Assembly (NCBI GenBank): GCA_002778195.1
Contig: PCDI01000005.1
Coordinates: 2,791,093 to 2,855,092 of the forward strand
Source: Raffaelea ambrosiae
Lineage: Eukaryota > Ascomycota > Sordariomycetes > Ophiostomatales > Ophiostomataceae
Direction: 5' to 3'
DNA: 64,000 nt
This document shows positions 21,974 to 32,291 of this stretch, in pieces; the first letter of the stretch is position 1, and each line of letters begins with the position of its first letter. The notes beneath the pieces were generated by a model. The model was not told where the DNA came from, did not search any database, and worked only from the letters and a program-made list of their open reading frames with translations. Both the position numbers and the translations under genes were made by a program.

Positions 21974-22929
21974 CTACAGCTTCGACGCCACCCACTTGGG
22001 CTCCCGCTTCTCCCGAAACGCGGCCAGGCCTTCCTGGGCGTTCTCGCTCCGCAGCATGTTGTCGGCCCACAGCTCCTGGCCGCGCATCGTCGCCCGGCTC
22101 ACGCCCGCCTCCCACGCCTCGCGCGCCGCCAGCCGCGAGATGATGACGCTGTCCGGGCTCATCGACGCAATCGTCGCGGCGTAGTCCAGCGCCCGCGGCA
22201 CCAGCTGCGCCTGCGGCACCACCTCCTTCACCAGCCCCCAGTCGACGGCCTCCTGCAGGGCCATGACGCGGCCCGTCAGGACCAGGTCCATGGTGCGCAT
22301 GTTGCCCAGCAGCCACATGCACCGCGGCAGCACCCCCGCCAGCGCCGAGACGCCGCGCAGCACCTCGGGCAGCCGAAAGTCGGCGTTGGGCGACGCAAAC
22401 ACGACGTCGGCATTCATGACGATCTCCATGCCCCCCCCTGCCCCCCGTCCAACCCGTTGTTAGCACCCGTTGTTAGCTGGCCACGCACGTGACGAAGAAG
22501 AACCGCAGGCCCGTGTTTGTGTGCTGTCTCGGTCCACCCACCGTGCGCGTGTCCGTTGCAGGCAACCACGACCGGCTTCTTGCCCGTGCGGTTGGACATG
22601 CCGCCAAACCCGCCCGACGGGTACTCGTGGGCCACGTCGTGGGTCTCGCTGATGGCCAGCCGCTGCTTCAGGTCCATGCCCGCGCAGAACGCCTTGTCGC
22701 CGGCGCCGGTGAACACGGCACACCGCAGCCCGGGCTCGCTGTCGTACCACCGCCACAGCGCGCCCAGCTCCACGGTGGCCTCGATGGGCAGGCAGTTGCG
22801 GTACTGGGGGCGGTTGATGGTGACGAGCAGGACGTGCTTCCGCGGGAACGACACCACAGAGTGTTCCTGGTGCGGGTAGGGCTGCTCGATCCAGTCCGGG
22901 ACCGGGTTCTTGGTTCTCGGGGCGGCCAT
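21974..22929 (-). CDS. Peroxisomal enoyl-CoA hydratase/isomerase (crotonase family, copy 1)
   Basis: There are two exons, 22929-22542 and 22437-21974, giving 283 residues. The intron 22541-22438 is GTGGGT...GCAG in phase 1 and ends against a run of G that forms the GGG of the active-site loop. The crotonase oxyanion-hole motifs FCAGMDLKQ and NGHAHGGGMEIVMNAD are present, as is the second catalytic Glu in FRLPEVLRG. The protein ends VASKL, a canonical PTS1 (SKL). Enzymes of this fold add water to enoyl-CoA or move double bonds; some act as lyases. It is divergent from the second hydratase gene (start 23642) across 712 bases, which suggests joint control. Confidence 0.9.
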
Positions 22930-22959
22930 TTTGGGGCCGTCAAAGTTGCGTCAATGGGA

Positions 22960-23007
22960 GAACCGTAAAGAGAGCCGTAAAGAGAACCGTAAAGAGAATC
23001 GTACATA
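22960..23007. repeat. 12-bp tandem repeat, four copies
   Basis: Four copies of a GAACCGTAAAGA-type unit, the last degenerate, lie 31 bases upstream of the hydratase 1 ATG. Confidence 0.85.
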
Positions 23008-23522
23008 GAGTCCAACACGTTCGGAAGCCTCAACAAAGGGAAAGAACCAGAGCTTTGCCACAAGACAAAGAATCCGCCCGTCGTCAGCCTGGCGGCCAGG
23101 ATGCAACGCTGGTCGTGTGTGGGGGGGGGGGGGAACGCTGAGCAGCCGAGGGCAAGTCTGTGTAAGTCGCCAAATCCCCCCAAGCGAACGCTCAGAAGAA
23201 CTGAATCATTAGCTCGATCCCCGACAAGGCGCAAAACGATATCCCGTGCGGAGCTCTGTGCAGTTCCTGCCAAGGACAGGTCCTTGCATCCTGGCGATGA
23301 ATCGTCAGAAAGGGGGCTGTCCATGCCAAGCTGAACATCGTTTCCAGCCGACAGCCGACAGACCGAGAGGTCTTTTCCGTCTCCAACTTTGGCAAAAGCG
23401 GACAAAGAAGGAACAAGAGAGGGGGACACCATTCCCTGCCATTGCCGGGAGCGACTACGTACGGGAAACTGGAAGTGACGTTTTGCTCCAGGAGGCCCGG
23501 GCAACCCGAAAAATCATCACAA

Positions 23523-23553
23523 ACTACCATCAGAACTACCATCAGAACTACCA
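23523..23553. repeat. 14-bp tandem repeat, about 2.3 copies
   Basis: The unit ACTACCATCAGA with a two-base spacer is repeated about 90 bases upstream of the hydratase 2 ATG. Confidence 0.8.
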
Positions 23554-23641
23554 CAATTTCGGCTTCCTTGCCTGGACACAAGACACACAACGGCTCTCGC
23601 ATTCTTGCACAGCCCTCCGCCCCCCCCTCCGCCACACCACC

Positions 23642-24490
23642 ATGGCGTCCTACCCGACCACCACGCCGCCTCCGCCCACGCCGACCTTCCTCAAGCTCTC
23701 CTTCCCGGCGCCGCGCGTCCTCCTCGTCCGCATGGACCGCCCCCAGGCCCTCAATGCCATGTCTACCGCCGCCCAGCTCGAGATGCACGCCGTCTGGACG
23801 TGGCTCGACGCCGAGCCCCGCCTGACCGTCGCCGTCCTCACCGGCACCGGCCGCGCCTTCTCCGCCGGCGCCGACCTCAAGGAGTGGGACCGCTCCATGG
23901 CCCCCGACGCCGACCCGGACCAGCGCATGGGGGGCCACGCGGCGGCCGCCGCGCGGTTTGTCCCGCTCAGCCGCCGGCGCGGCAAGAAGCCGGTCATCGC
24001 CGCCGTCAACGGCCTCGCGCTGGGCGGCGGCTGCGAGTTTGTCGTCAACTGCGACCTCGTCGTCGCCGCCGACGACGCCTACTTTGCGCTGCCCGAAGTC
24101 CAGCGCGGCCTCGCCGCCATCGGCGGCGCCCTGCCGCGGCTCGTGCGCACCGTCGGCCTGCAGCGCGCCACCGAGATGGCGCTGACCGGCCGCCGCGTGT
24201 ACGCCCCGGAGCTGCACCAGTGGGGCGTCGTCAACAAGGTCGTGCCGCGCGACCAGGTCGTCGCCGCCGCCCTGCGCTACGCCGCGACCATTGCCCAGCA
24301 CAGCCCGGACGCCATCCTCTGCTCGCGCGCGGGCCTCCGCCAGGCCTGGGAGACGGCGAGCGTCGAGGGCGCCGTGGCGGTCACGCTCGAGCGCGAGTTT
24401 GCCGAGCTCCAGCGGGGGGAGAACATCCTGGAGGGGCTCCGGGCCTTTGCCGAAAAGCGGGCACCCCGGTGGAAGGAAAGCCGGCTATGA
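23642..24490 (+). CDS. Peroxisomal enoyl-CoA hydratase/isomerase (crotonase family, copy 2)
   Basis: A single-exon gene encodes 282 residues. The ATG at 23642 sits in a good CCACCATGG context. A Pro/Thr-rich head precedes the crotonase fold. The first oxyanion motif is FSAGADLKEWD and the second NGLALGGGCEFVVNCD with catalytic Glu. The other catalytic Glu is in FALPEVQRGL. The tail KESRL is a PTS1 (SRL). Both catalytic glutamates are kept, so hydratase activity is likely. It is only moderately similar to copy 1, which argues that the two act on different intermediates and are not simple duplicates. Confidence 0.92.
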   Translation: MASYPTTTPPPPTPTFLKLSFPAPRVLLVRMDRPQALNAMSTAAQLEMHAVWTWLDAEPRLTVAVLTGTGRAFSAGADLKEWDRSMAPDADPDQRMGGHAAAAARFVPLSRRRGKKPVIAAVNGLALGGGCEFVVNCDLVVAADDAYFALPEVQRGLAAIGGALPRLVRTVGLQRATEMALTGRRVYAPELHQWGVVNKVVPRDQVVAAALRYAATIAQHSPDAILCSRAGLRQAWETASVEGAVAVTLEREFAELQRGENILEGLRAFAEKRAPRWKESRL

Positions 24491-24782
24491 CCAGCAGCAT
24501 GTTGGGCTGGGTTGGAGGGTTTGGGTGAAGCAGAAGCAGTTGGTTCATCCTGCGTTTCCAAGACAAACAGAATTTTTGCTTGTACATGATCCTTGAACAG
24601 GACGGATCGGGCCCTTCCCCCGTTTGCCCCAGAAGGAGGGCAAGCTCTCTTTTTGATGCGTAAATGCGGCATCCATGTAGAGACCGGTGTAGATTCATCA
24701 GTTCATCCGTTCATCCGCTCATCCGCTCATACAGCCCACACAGCTAGTTCCCAACATCTATGAGAAGACCGCAAACCGCGGG

Positions 24783-25799
24783 ATGCAAGCTCTCGGCACT
24801 CATTCCCCAATGGAGAATAGCCCAGTGCCCCCCCCCGCAACTGAGCTTCGGCCATTACCAAGCACCTCAGTGGATGGAGCGAATGCCGCCCGAATAAAAC
24901 AAGTGGAGACCGGTAGCTGCAGCGGGATAGCAACAGGAAAGATACGCCGGGATGCCCATGCTGAGACGGCGGGCCGGCTCTTCGTCTTGGAAATACCGTC
25001 CAGTCTGCCCAGCCATCCAGGAAGCCGTGGCCATGCAGCCCTCACAAGACGGAGTCCCAACCACGTGCAGAACTGCTCCACCTGCCGAAGGCGGCGAGTC
25101 AAGTGTGACAAAGCATCGCCCGTCTGCGGCCCCGGCCATCGGCTGCGTCTGGAATGCCGCCCCGCCCGTCCGGCCTCGACTCTCCTCTGGCTGCCTGTCA
25201 ACGACCCTGGCCAGGATGGAGAGGCCAAGCCCAGTCCAGGTGCAGCACCGCCGGACGACACACCGAGAGGGGCATCAAACGATGCATCCGCCACGGAGAC
25301 AGTGGGTTGTGCACGACGAAGGGCCGTATTCACAGGCAAGTTGCGACGACAGGATGGCAGCCACGAGGACGCCCGCTGATTGCGTGCTTCTCGACACACA
25401 GTCGCACAGAGACAAGCCATGTCCGACGGCCTCCGTCAGATGATGCAGGGCATCGACATCGACAGCCGGCTGCGGTCTCTTGATTCTCCACAGGCGACAC
25501 CTTTCGGGAGCGGGCCGTTCAGTGTCTTTCCGCGGCAAGAACAAGCAGATGGCAGCTGGCCGGGCTTCATCGTCGGGTGCGAGGCTACGGACGAGGCCGA
25601 CCGCCAGCTGATCCGCCAGTGGTTCCGGCAAAACAGAACGACCTGGGGCAGTTTTGAAGCCATTGGGGACATCATGGAGCAGTTTTGGAAGGCGAGAGAC
25701 GGCCCAAACCACCCGGATTCCTCGTCTGGCGAACCGGCAAGGGAGATGACGTGGGCCCGGGTTTTCAGGGCGAACCGGACGACGATCATCACGACATGA
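24783..25799 (+). CDS. Zn2Cys6-type transcription factor with Cys5 replaced by Gly
   Basis: I propose two exons, 24783-25335 and 25402-25799, giving 316 residues. The junction is a GC-AG intron (AG|GCAAGT...ACACAG, 66 bases) that removes an in-frame TGA at 25377; phase 1 meets phase 1. The zinc cluster starts at about residue 98: CSTCRRRRVKCDKASPVC has the C-x2-C-x6-C-x6-C spacing, but the next position expected to be Cys is Gly (GPG), and the sixth Cys follows at normal spacing. The C-terminal half is acidic with aromatic residues (IRQWFRQNRTTWGSFEAIG). These factors normally bind CGG triplets and control nearby genes. With one zinc ligand missing, DNA binding may be lost. The 5' end is uncertain: a Met at 24810 or an upstream intron are possible. 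Confidence 0.55.
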
Positions 25800-26213
25800 C
25801 GAGGGCGTACAGGACGAGAAATGGGGAACAGGCCAGGATTGGCCGGCATGGGGGCGCGGTGTCGGCGGACCTGATAAGGACCGCCGACCTCGGGTCGTGA
25901 CTGGCTTTCCCATGATGCTCGCCCCCAACCGTGTGATGCTCGCTAATACTGACTTTCCCTATTCGTCAGCCCCTCTTTTTTTTTTCGGGTGTAAGTGAGG
26001 CTTCGTCGCCCAGAATTGCCGTATTCGCATATGTACACGGCGCCAATTTCAGATATTTAAATCCTGGCCAGGCACCACACAACAGCTCATGATACGAGGC
26101 AATAGAAGCAGAGTCTCTTCCGCATCACTTGTAAACAAGGAAGCTCTTTTTTTTTTTTTTGTTCCAGACACCGCTGCCTTGATTCATCCTGAAAATCCAC
26201 ACCAACAAAACCC
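25800..26213. other. Intergenic upstream of the dioxygenase gene
   Basis: I see no gene. A TATTTAAAT element at about 26055 may serve the gene starting at 26214. Confidence 0.35.
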
Positions 26214-27324
26214 ATGGCCAAGAGCGCACCCATCCACCGGCATCCGCCCCCCCTGGATCCCGCGTACCAGCCCCAAGTGGCCATCACCCGGCTACCGGCA
26301 CACGCGCCCGTCGACGACATCCTCGCCGTGCTGGACCGCGACGGCGGCCTGATTCTCGAGGGCTTCGTCGACGCGGCCGACCTCGCCCAGATCGACGCCG
26401 AGGTCGCGGCCTCCCAGCAGCAGGACGACACCGACATCGACGACGCCGGTCTCGGCCACGCGAGCGGGTTTCCCACCATTCCCTCCCAGACCAGCCTCGT
26501 CGGCGGCCTCGTCGGCCGCGCCCCGACCATGGCCGCCATCTGCGACGGCCCGCGGCTGACCGAGCTCCGCGACCGCATCCTGACCGACCGCTTCTGCATC
26601 GTCCGCGAGCACTACGACGAGACGTGCGTCGTCCCGCCGCTGCTCAGCATCAGCCTGTCCTTCCGCATCGGCTCCGGCGCGCCCCGCCAGGCGCTGCACC
26701 GCGACGACGCCGTCCACGGCATCGTCCATGACGCCGCCCATCCCTTTGTGCTCAACCAGGCGAGCCAGTTTGCGTGTCTGGTGGCGGGCTGCCAGACGAC
26801 GCGCGCGAACGGGGCGACCATGTTTGTGCCGGGCAGCCACAGGTGGCCCGACAGCCGGCGTCCGCGCACAGACGAAGTGTGTTTTGCAGGTGCGTACAAG
26901 AGAAAGAAGTGGGATTGGAAGGAAAGAAAGAATAAAGAAGAGAAAGAAAAAAAGAAAAGAAAGAAAAAGAAAAAAAAAAAGAAAAGAAAAGAAAGAAAAA
27001 GAAAAGAAGAAAAAGATACTAACAATCACCCTAGAAATGGAACCTGGGTCGGCTCTGATCTTTATGGGATCGGCCTTCCATGGCGGCGGCCACAACTCGG
27101 TCCCAGACAGCGTCCGCCTCGTCCATGGCCTGTTTTTTGTTCGTGGGACGTACAGACAGGAGGAGAACCAGTTCCTGGCCATTCCGCAGAAGAGAGTCTT
27201 GGAAATGACGCCGAGCATGAGGAGCCTGCTGGGCTACAAGAAGCCAGACACAGCCCTTGGTCTGGTGGACAACAGAGATCCAAGCAACCACCTGGAGACT
27301 GTCTTCCGGCGGCTTGTTCAATAA
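26214..27324 (+). CDS. Phytanoyl-CoA dioxygenase-like (PhyH) Fe(II)/2-oxoglutarate oxygenase
   Basis: There are two exons, 26214-26889 and 27035-27324, giving 321 residues. The intron is GTGCGT...TACTAAC...CTAG in phase 1. Its middle is almost pure A/G, so the frame stays open through it; the splice is still clear because the joined text CFAEMEPGSALIFMGSAFH fits the family. The iron site is the H-x-D in ALHRDDAV with a distal His in RLVHGLFFVRG or HGGGHN, and an Arg in the same block for the oxoglutarate. EENQFLAIP is the usual PhyH C-terminal block. It may hydroxylate an acyl-CoA or small molecule; many fungal members act in secondary metabolism. No PTS1 is present (RRLVQ) and I see no PTS2. 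Confidence 0.87.
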
Positions 27325-29638
27325 ATGCTACGGTCATGTGCAAAACTGCTTGGAGCAAGCCCCTATTTGCAAGTCAGACCAATGTGCCTTTGTAGTCAGA
27401 GTACAAGTTTCGCGTTTCTTAGCCTTTCTGGTCGTGTCTGCTTTGTATTCTCAATAGACCCCGCATTTCATCTGTATACGCCTTTCCAAGACATTCTGCA
27501 TGCGGCTTTTATGTTTTGAAGGTTCTTGAGAACTGGCAGGATTCGAAATATGGCACACCAAATACTCGCAGCCTGAGCCCATGCTACGGTGATGCTGACA
27601 CAGCAATGGCGTCACCTCCTACCTCGGCCGGAAATTATTGAACGGGGTGACACCACAACCACGGCCTAAGCCGTGACCTGCCAGTCTGGACAGTCGTTTC
27701 CGGGACGGCCATGTTTTTCAGACCAGCCATTCTTTGCGTAGTGGTTCCTGGAGACAATGCAGGCGGCAGTTGGGCGACGGCCCGCCCGTGCGTTTGCAGG
27801 AGCAAGTCGGGTATTTACGATAGCCCTGTATTTGTCATTCGGAGAAAGATGCTTCACCCAGGAGTGCACATGTGGACATCATGAAGGGCCTCTGTCACCC
27901 AAGATGTTGAAGTCCGTCGGTGTTCTTGCCAATGTGACGATGCTCCACCCGCCATGGGTGCGAGATTGATCCATGTCCACACACAATAGGATCGTGTCTT
28001 GCAAGAGACTGCATAGAAAACAAAACGACGGCAACATGTCACGATGCGCGCTCCTCGACACAGGGGGGTCTGGTCACTTAGACGTGATCCACGACTGATT
28101 TCCGCCCCACTTGGTCCTGAACCTGCCCATGGGGAAAGCGGATTCGAGGCAGGAGCGCGACGCAAAATGCGGGGGTGGCACTTGCCCGCGCCATCTTCCT
28201 CGAATCAACCCAGGCTCTTGTCGACCCTTTTGCGGATGCCCCGCATGGCGAACCGATACCAAGAAGCGGATGTCTCTCCGCACATCTGAAGCAGGGCCCA
28301 GCTGAAGGCAGTGGCGTGCGGAGGAAGTGGAAGAAAGTGGAAACGTGCCTCTTGCTGTCGCGTTGGAAGGCGAGGGACGGCGGAAGAAACAACCGCCTGG
28401 CAGGGCCGAAGGAAGACGGCCGTCTTGTAAGAGTCCTGATTTCCAAGCTGTGATGCTCTGCAACTGGTGGTTTGCACGAACATAACCCACAAGAAAGGAA
28501 CGCGAACGGGCGACACATGCCAACGGCGGAGAAGACCCAGGAACTAGACAAGACACGGGGTTGTCGGAGACGGCATTTTTCCTAAATGGGACTTGGAGCT
28601 GGCAAGCCGCCAAGACGACCAGACAGCCCGAGGACACCACACAATCACGGGAGTCGAGCCAGGCACTCCGATGTAGACAAGGGGGGAAATACTCATACAT
28701 ACAGCACCAAAAGCAACCGACAGCCGTGGCGTACTGGATCACGCGGTGACCTCGCTCCCTCGTACTCGCAGGCGAAGGCCCCAGCTAGTCTGTCCCCTCA
28801 CTTTGCTGCCTAGCCCGCTCCGAGAGGGCAGAGCATACGGCTCTCTGGCGGTTTCTATCCACCGCCAGAAGAAAGAGGGGTAGCACCAACCGGACTCCTG
28901 AATGCGGGATAGCCTTACTATTGCATGGTCTCGCGGGTCAGACGGCGAACAAACAAACAAACGGACCAACAATGAAGCTAGCTAGAATATGGATCCCGTT
29001 GCCTCTTCCCATCGTGGGAAGGCAAGGGTGCTCACCCGGGGGGGCAACCCCCAATCTTGGAAAGCCTTCGTGCGGAATGCGGCTCCGCGCTCTGCCTGAG
29101 TTCGGACCGGGCTATGGACAGCTCCAGCCCAGTAACTACCTTTTCTTGATCTGTCAAGATGGCGGGGGGGACGGCCCAGTGGCCCTACGTCGATTCCATA
29201 CTAATCAGACCAAAGAGGGAGTGCTGGTGCGGACGAGGGCCAAAGTTGATTGGACGCCAGCAGCCAGCCGGAGTAAGGGAACATCTGGGGAGTTGGGGGA
29301 GGGGGGGAGGGGAAAAGGGGAACACGCAAAGCCAAATAGCAGATGTTGTTTCACGTGTATTCGGAGACCTAGGATGAGGAGACGAGGGAGACCTGCCAAG
29401 ACGGAGGCCCTGGGGGGGGGAAGATTCATAAGTAGCCAGCGAATTCCCGTTTCATTGCCTGGAGAAAGAAGAAGACAAGACAACTCCCCCCAGACACAGA
29501 GATTATCCCCCCCTTCCCCCGGACGTACCTTGACCTACCTTGCTCCTTCTTCTTTCGCCTCCACCGAACACACCGGATACCTTGTTTGGCTTCTCAACGA
29601 CCCCCTCCTCCATATCGCACTCGCATCCACATCACGCC
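27325..29638. other. Intergenic, 2.3 kb, no supported gene
   Basis: Long open frames on the minus strand (for example 28074-28742) are Cys/Ser/Arg-rich without domain features. I see no RNA gene or mobile element. Confidence 0.5.
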
Positions 29639-30992
29639 ATGGCCATCCCCACCGAGCAGCGTGCTTCCGTCAAGGTGGGCAGCGGCCACGACGCCACGGC
29701 CCCCGTCCAGAAGGTCAAGGTGCCCACCCCGGGCCCCGGCCAGATCCTCGTCAAGATCAACTGGACGGGCCTCTGTGCCAGCGACAAGTCCCTCCTCCAC
29801 GACGAATGGGGCCCGCTCGGCGTCGCCATGCAGGATGCCTCCTGCGGCATTGCCGGCCACGAGGGTGTCGGCAACGTCGTCGCCCTCGGCCCGGGCGTCG
29901 AGGAGACCGGCCAATGGAAGATTGGCGACCGTGCCGGCGTCAAGTGGATTGTCGACGTCTGCGGCACCTGCCACTTTTGCAAGGAGACCGACCAGGGCGG
30001 TGAAGTGTAAGCTTTTTTTTTTTTTTTTTCCTCGCTTCGCTCGTTTTGATAGTTTCGTTTGGTTCCTCGCTTCGCTCGTTTTGATAGTTTCTTCTTTCCT
30101 CGCTTCGCTTCTTTCTTTCCTCGCTTCTCGTTTCCTGTCGTTCCTCGCTTCGCTCGCATCGCCCCGAGAAAAGGACCTTCACACTCACCTCTTCCCAGCC
30201 TCTGCACCAACCAGATCAACTCCGGCTTCACGGCCGCCGGCACCTTCCAGGAATACTGCGTCACCTGGGCCCGCTATGCCAGCCACATACCCGACGCCGT
30301 CTCCGACGAGGAGGCCGGCCCCATCATGTGCGGCGGCGTCACCGCCTACACCGCCTGCAAGCGGTCGGCCGTCAAGCCCGGCCAGTGGCTCGCGGTGCTC
30401 GGCGCCGGCGGCGGTCTCGGCCACCTGGGCGTCCAGTACGCCAAGGCCATGGGCATGCGCGTCATCGCCATCGACGGCGGCGCCGAGAAGCAAGCCCTCA
30501 CCACCAAGCTCGGCGCCGAGAAGTACCTCGACTTCCTCGAGACCCCCGACCTCGCCAAGGAGGTCATGGCCATCACCGGTGGCCTCGGCGCCCACGGCGT
30601 CATCGTCTTTGCCGCCGCCAAGTCCAGCTACGCCGTCGGCCCCAGCCTGCTCCGCAGCGGCGGCACCATGGTCGCCGTGGGCCTGCCGGGCGACCCGTCC
30701 GTGCTGGCCGGCTGCCCGCCCGTTATGCTGGCTCTCAAGGTATGTGCTGTTCTCGTTGTTCTCGCTCGAACAGATTCGTCATGCGCACGCGAACTGACCG
30801 CTCTAGAAACTCAACATCGTCGGCAGCGTTGTCGGCACGCTCAAGGATGTGGACGAGGCTCTCGACTTTACCGCGCGCGACCAGGTGCACCCGATCCTGA
30901 CGCGGGGCAAGCTGGAAGACGTCGACAAGTTCATTGAGCAGATGGTTGCGGGCAAGCTGGCTGGGCGTGTGGTGCTCCAGGTGGCCGAGTGA
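29639..30992 (+). CDS. Zinc-dependent medium-chain alcohol dehydrogenase (ADH1-like)
   Basis: There are three exons, 29639-30006, 30199-30739 and 30807-30992, giving 364 residues. The introns are GTAAGC...CCAG (phase 2) and GTATGT...CTAG (phase 0). Catalytic zinc ligands are the Cys in GLCASD, His in AGHEGVG and Cys in IMCGGVTAY. The structural zinc site is the four-Cys set in CGTCHFCKETDQGGEVLC. The Rossmann motif is GAGGGLGHLG. Zinc ADHs of this type convert primary alcohols to aldehydes and back with NAD. In this cluster it could oxidise an alcohol to the aldehyde before CoA activation. The first intron carries repeated CCTCGCTTCGCT units. Confidence 0.92.
30007..30198 (+). repeat. Pyrimidine-rich intron with CCTCGCTTCGCT repeats
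   Basis: Intron 1 of the alcohol dehydrogenase contains about six imperfect copies of a C/T/G unit, including a near-exact 30-base duplication. Confidence 0.7.
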
Positions 30993-32291
30993 TGGGTGGG
31001 TGAGAACGGCACAGAAGGGGAAGGGGAGAACGGCTTTGGAAGCGGTGTCGAGCGGAGATGTCTTTTGTTGAAACCAAAACGCACCAGAATTATGCTCTTG
31101 TATGCGAGCAGGTGCATCAAGATAAAAAACCAAAACCAGAAGAAAAAACCAAAAAAAAACATTGGAAACGATTGCAAAATATGCTCTCTGTGGCTCTCTT
31201 TATATACGTGCGTCCCCGTCTGTTATGGGCAAGCCAAGAAGGTGCCCAAAGAGGTTCCAAGGCTCAGCAGGCCAAAGAGGTACACCATCCCCAGTCTCAG
31301 AATGAACGCCCCCCCTCAATGACATGGCGTATGAAGTTGCATGCGAACGGCTATGGCTTGTTGCGGTGTGTTGCGGTGTGTTGCTGTGTGTTGCTGCTTG
31401 TCGTTGTTTTTGCCGTCTTACACTCGCCACCTGTCAGGTGACTCAAGTTTCCGTCTGGTTCCAGCAAAGCAAAACATATTCGTGTGTTCATATATTCCGA
31501 TGCAAGAGAATGCAGCGCAAGATAAGCTGACCTTTACACCAGATGCGCATGCCATCGTCATATCCGCAGAGTCAGCGAACAGGCCGCTGCAGCTGTTCAC
31601 CACAAAGCCGCGAGCTAGCCATTTAGTGCCTTCCTTCCCCTAACGCTCCCCGCATTACCCCGGTATTTCAGAGGCCCACCCGCGACCCCGCTTTTCTTCG
31701 CTGCTGCGCTAATCTATTTCCAGGGACGTTCAGCTGCCTGTCCGTCGTAGTGTCATGGAAAGGCTTCCCGACCTGTGCCCAGAAAGAGGAAAGAAGCACC
31801 GGGGATTTTGATGTGATCAGAATTCTTATACGCAAAGACAGTGTAGTCACTGCGCGTGGAGGAAGGCTGGGTGGCTGTTATTGTGTGGGCGAGGATGTGT
31901 CTCCTGCGAGCTGCTCTAGAGGGAAGGCGCGACCAGGAACAGCCCCTGCATGGTCAAGATGCAACACAACAAAGGCCATAGTTAGTACCCCGGATTTTGC
32001 GTTTCCCCCCTCGACACCATGCCTCTCCTATCCTGCGGCCACCTCGCCCTCCGGTCCAGAGGAACATTTCTCCACTCTGTCCCGCCCCTACTGATTCACT
32101 TGTCGTGTATTTCAGGCGCCTTTTCCAACCCGAAGCCTGCCAATACACAGTTCCCAGTCTCCGTCTAGCCAATCCACTCGAGCCTGTGCCTGGCTGACAC
32201 CGTCATTAGGGTGAAGGTGCAGACAGAGATCATCGCCTTGTATTTGTGACCCTGCTGCTCTGGAGCGTGCCGTCGTCGGCGGTTCATCGGC
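30993..32291. other. Intergenic, 1.3 kb, no supported gene
   Basis: I see no gene. GTGTGTTGC(G/T) units repeat at about 31362-31400. Confidence 0.5.

Larger units (their letters stand above)
22930..23641. promoter_or_regulatory. Divergent promoter between two enoyl-CoA hydratase genes
   Basis: No gene is supported in these 712 bases. Two short tandem repeats lie close to each start: 12-base units next to the left gene and 14-base units next to the right gene. A 13-base G run is at 23121-23133. Confidence 0.45.

Noticed and set aside
25377..25379. In-frame TGA taken as proof that the Zn2Cys6 gene is dead
   Set aside because: A phase-consistent GC-AG intron removes it, so the stop alone is not evidence for a pseudogene.
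26890..27034. Extension of the PhyH reading frame through the purine tract as a Lys/Glu-rich insertion
   Set aside because: Donor, TACTAAC branch and CTAG acceptor are all present and splicing restores the family text.
28074..28742. A 222-codon minus-strand frame in the 2.3-kb gap
   Set aside because: Cys/Ser/Arg-rich text without conserved blocks; overlapping frames on both strands look the same.
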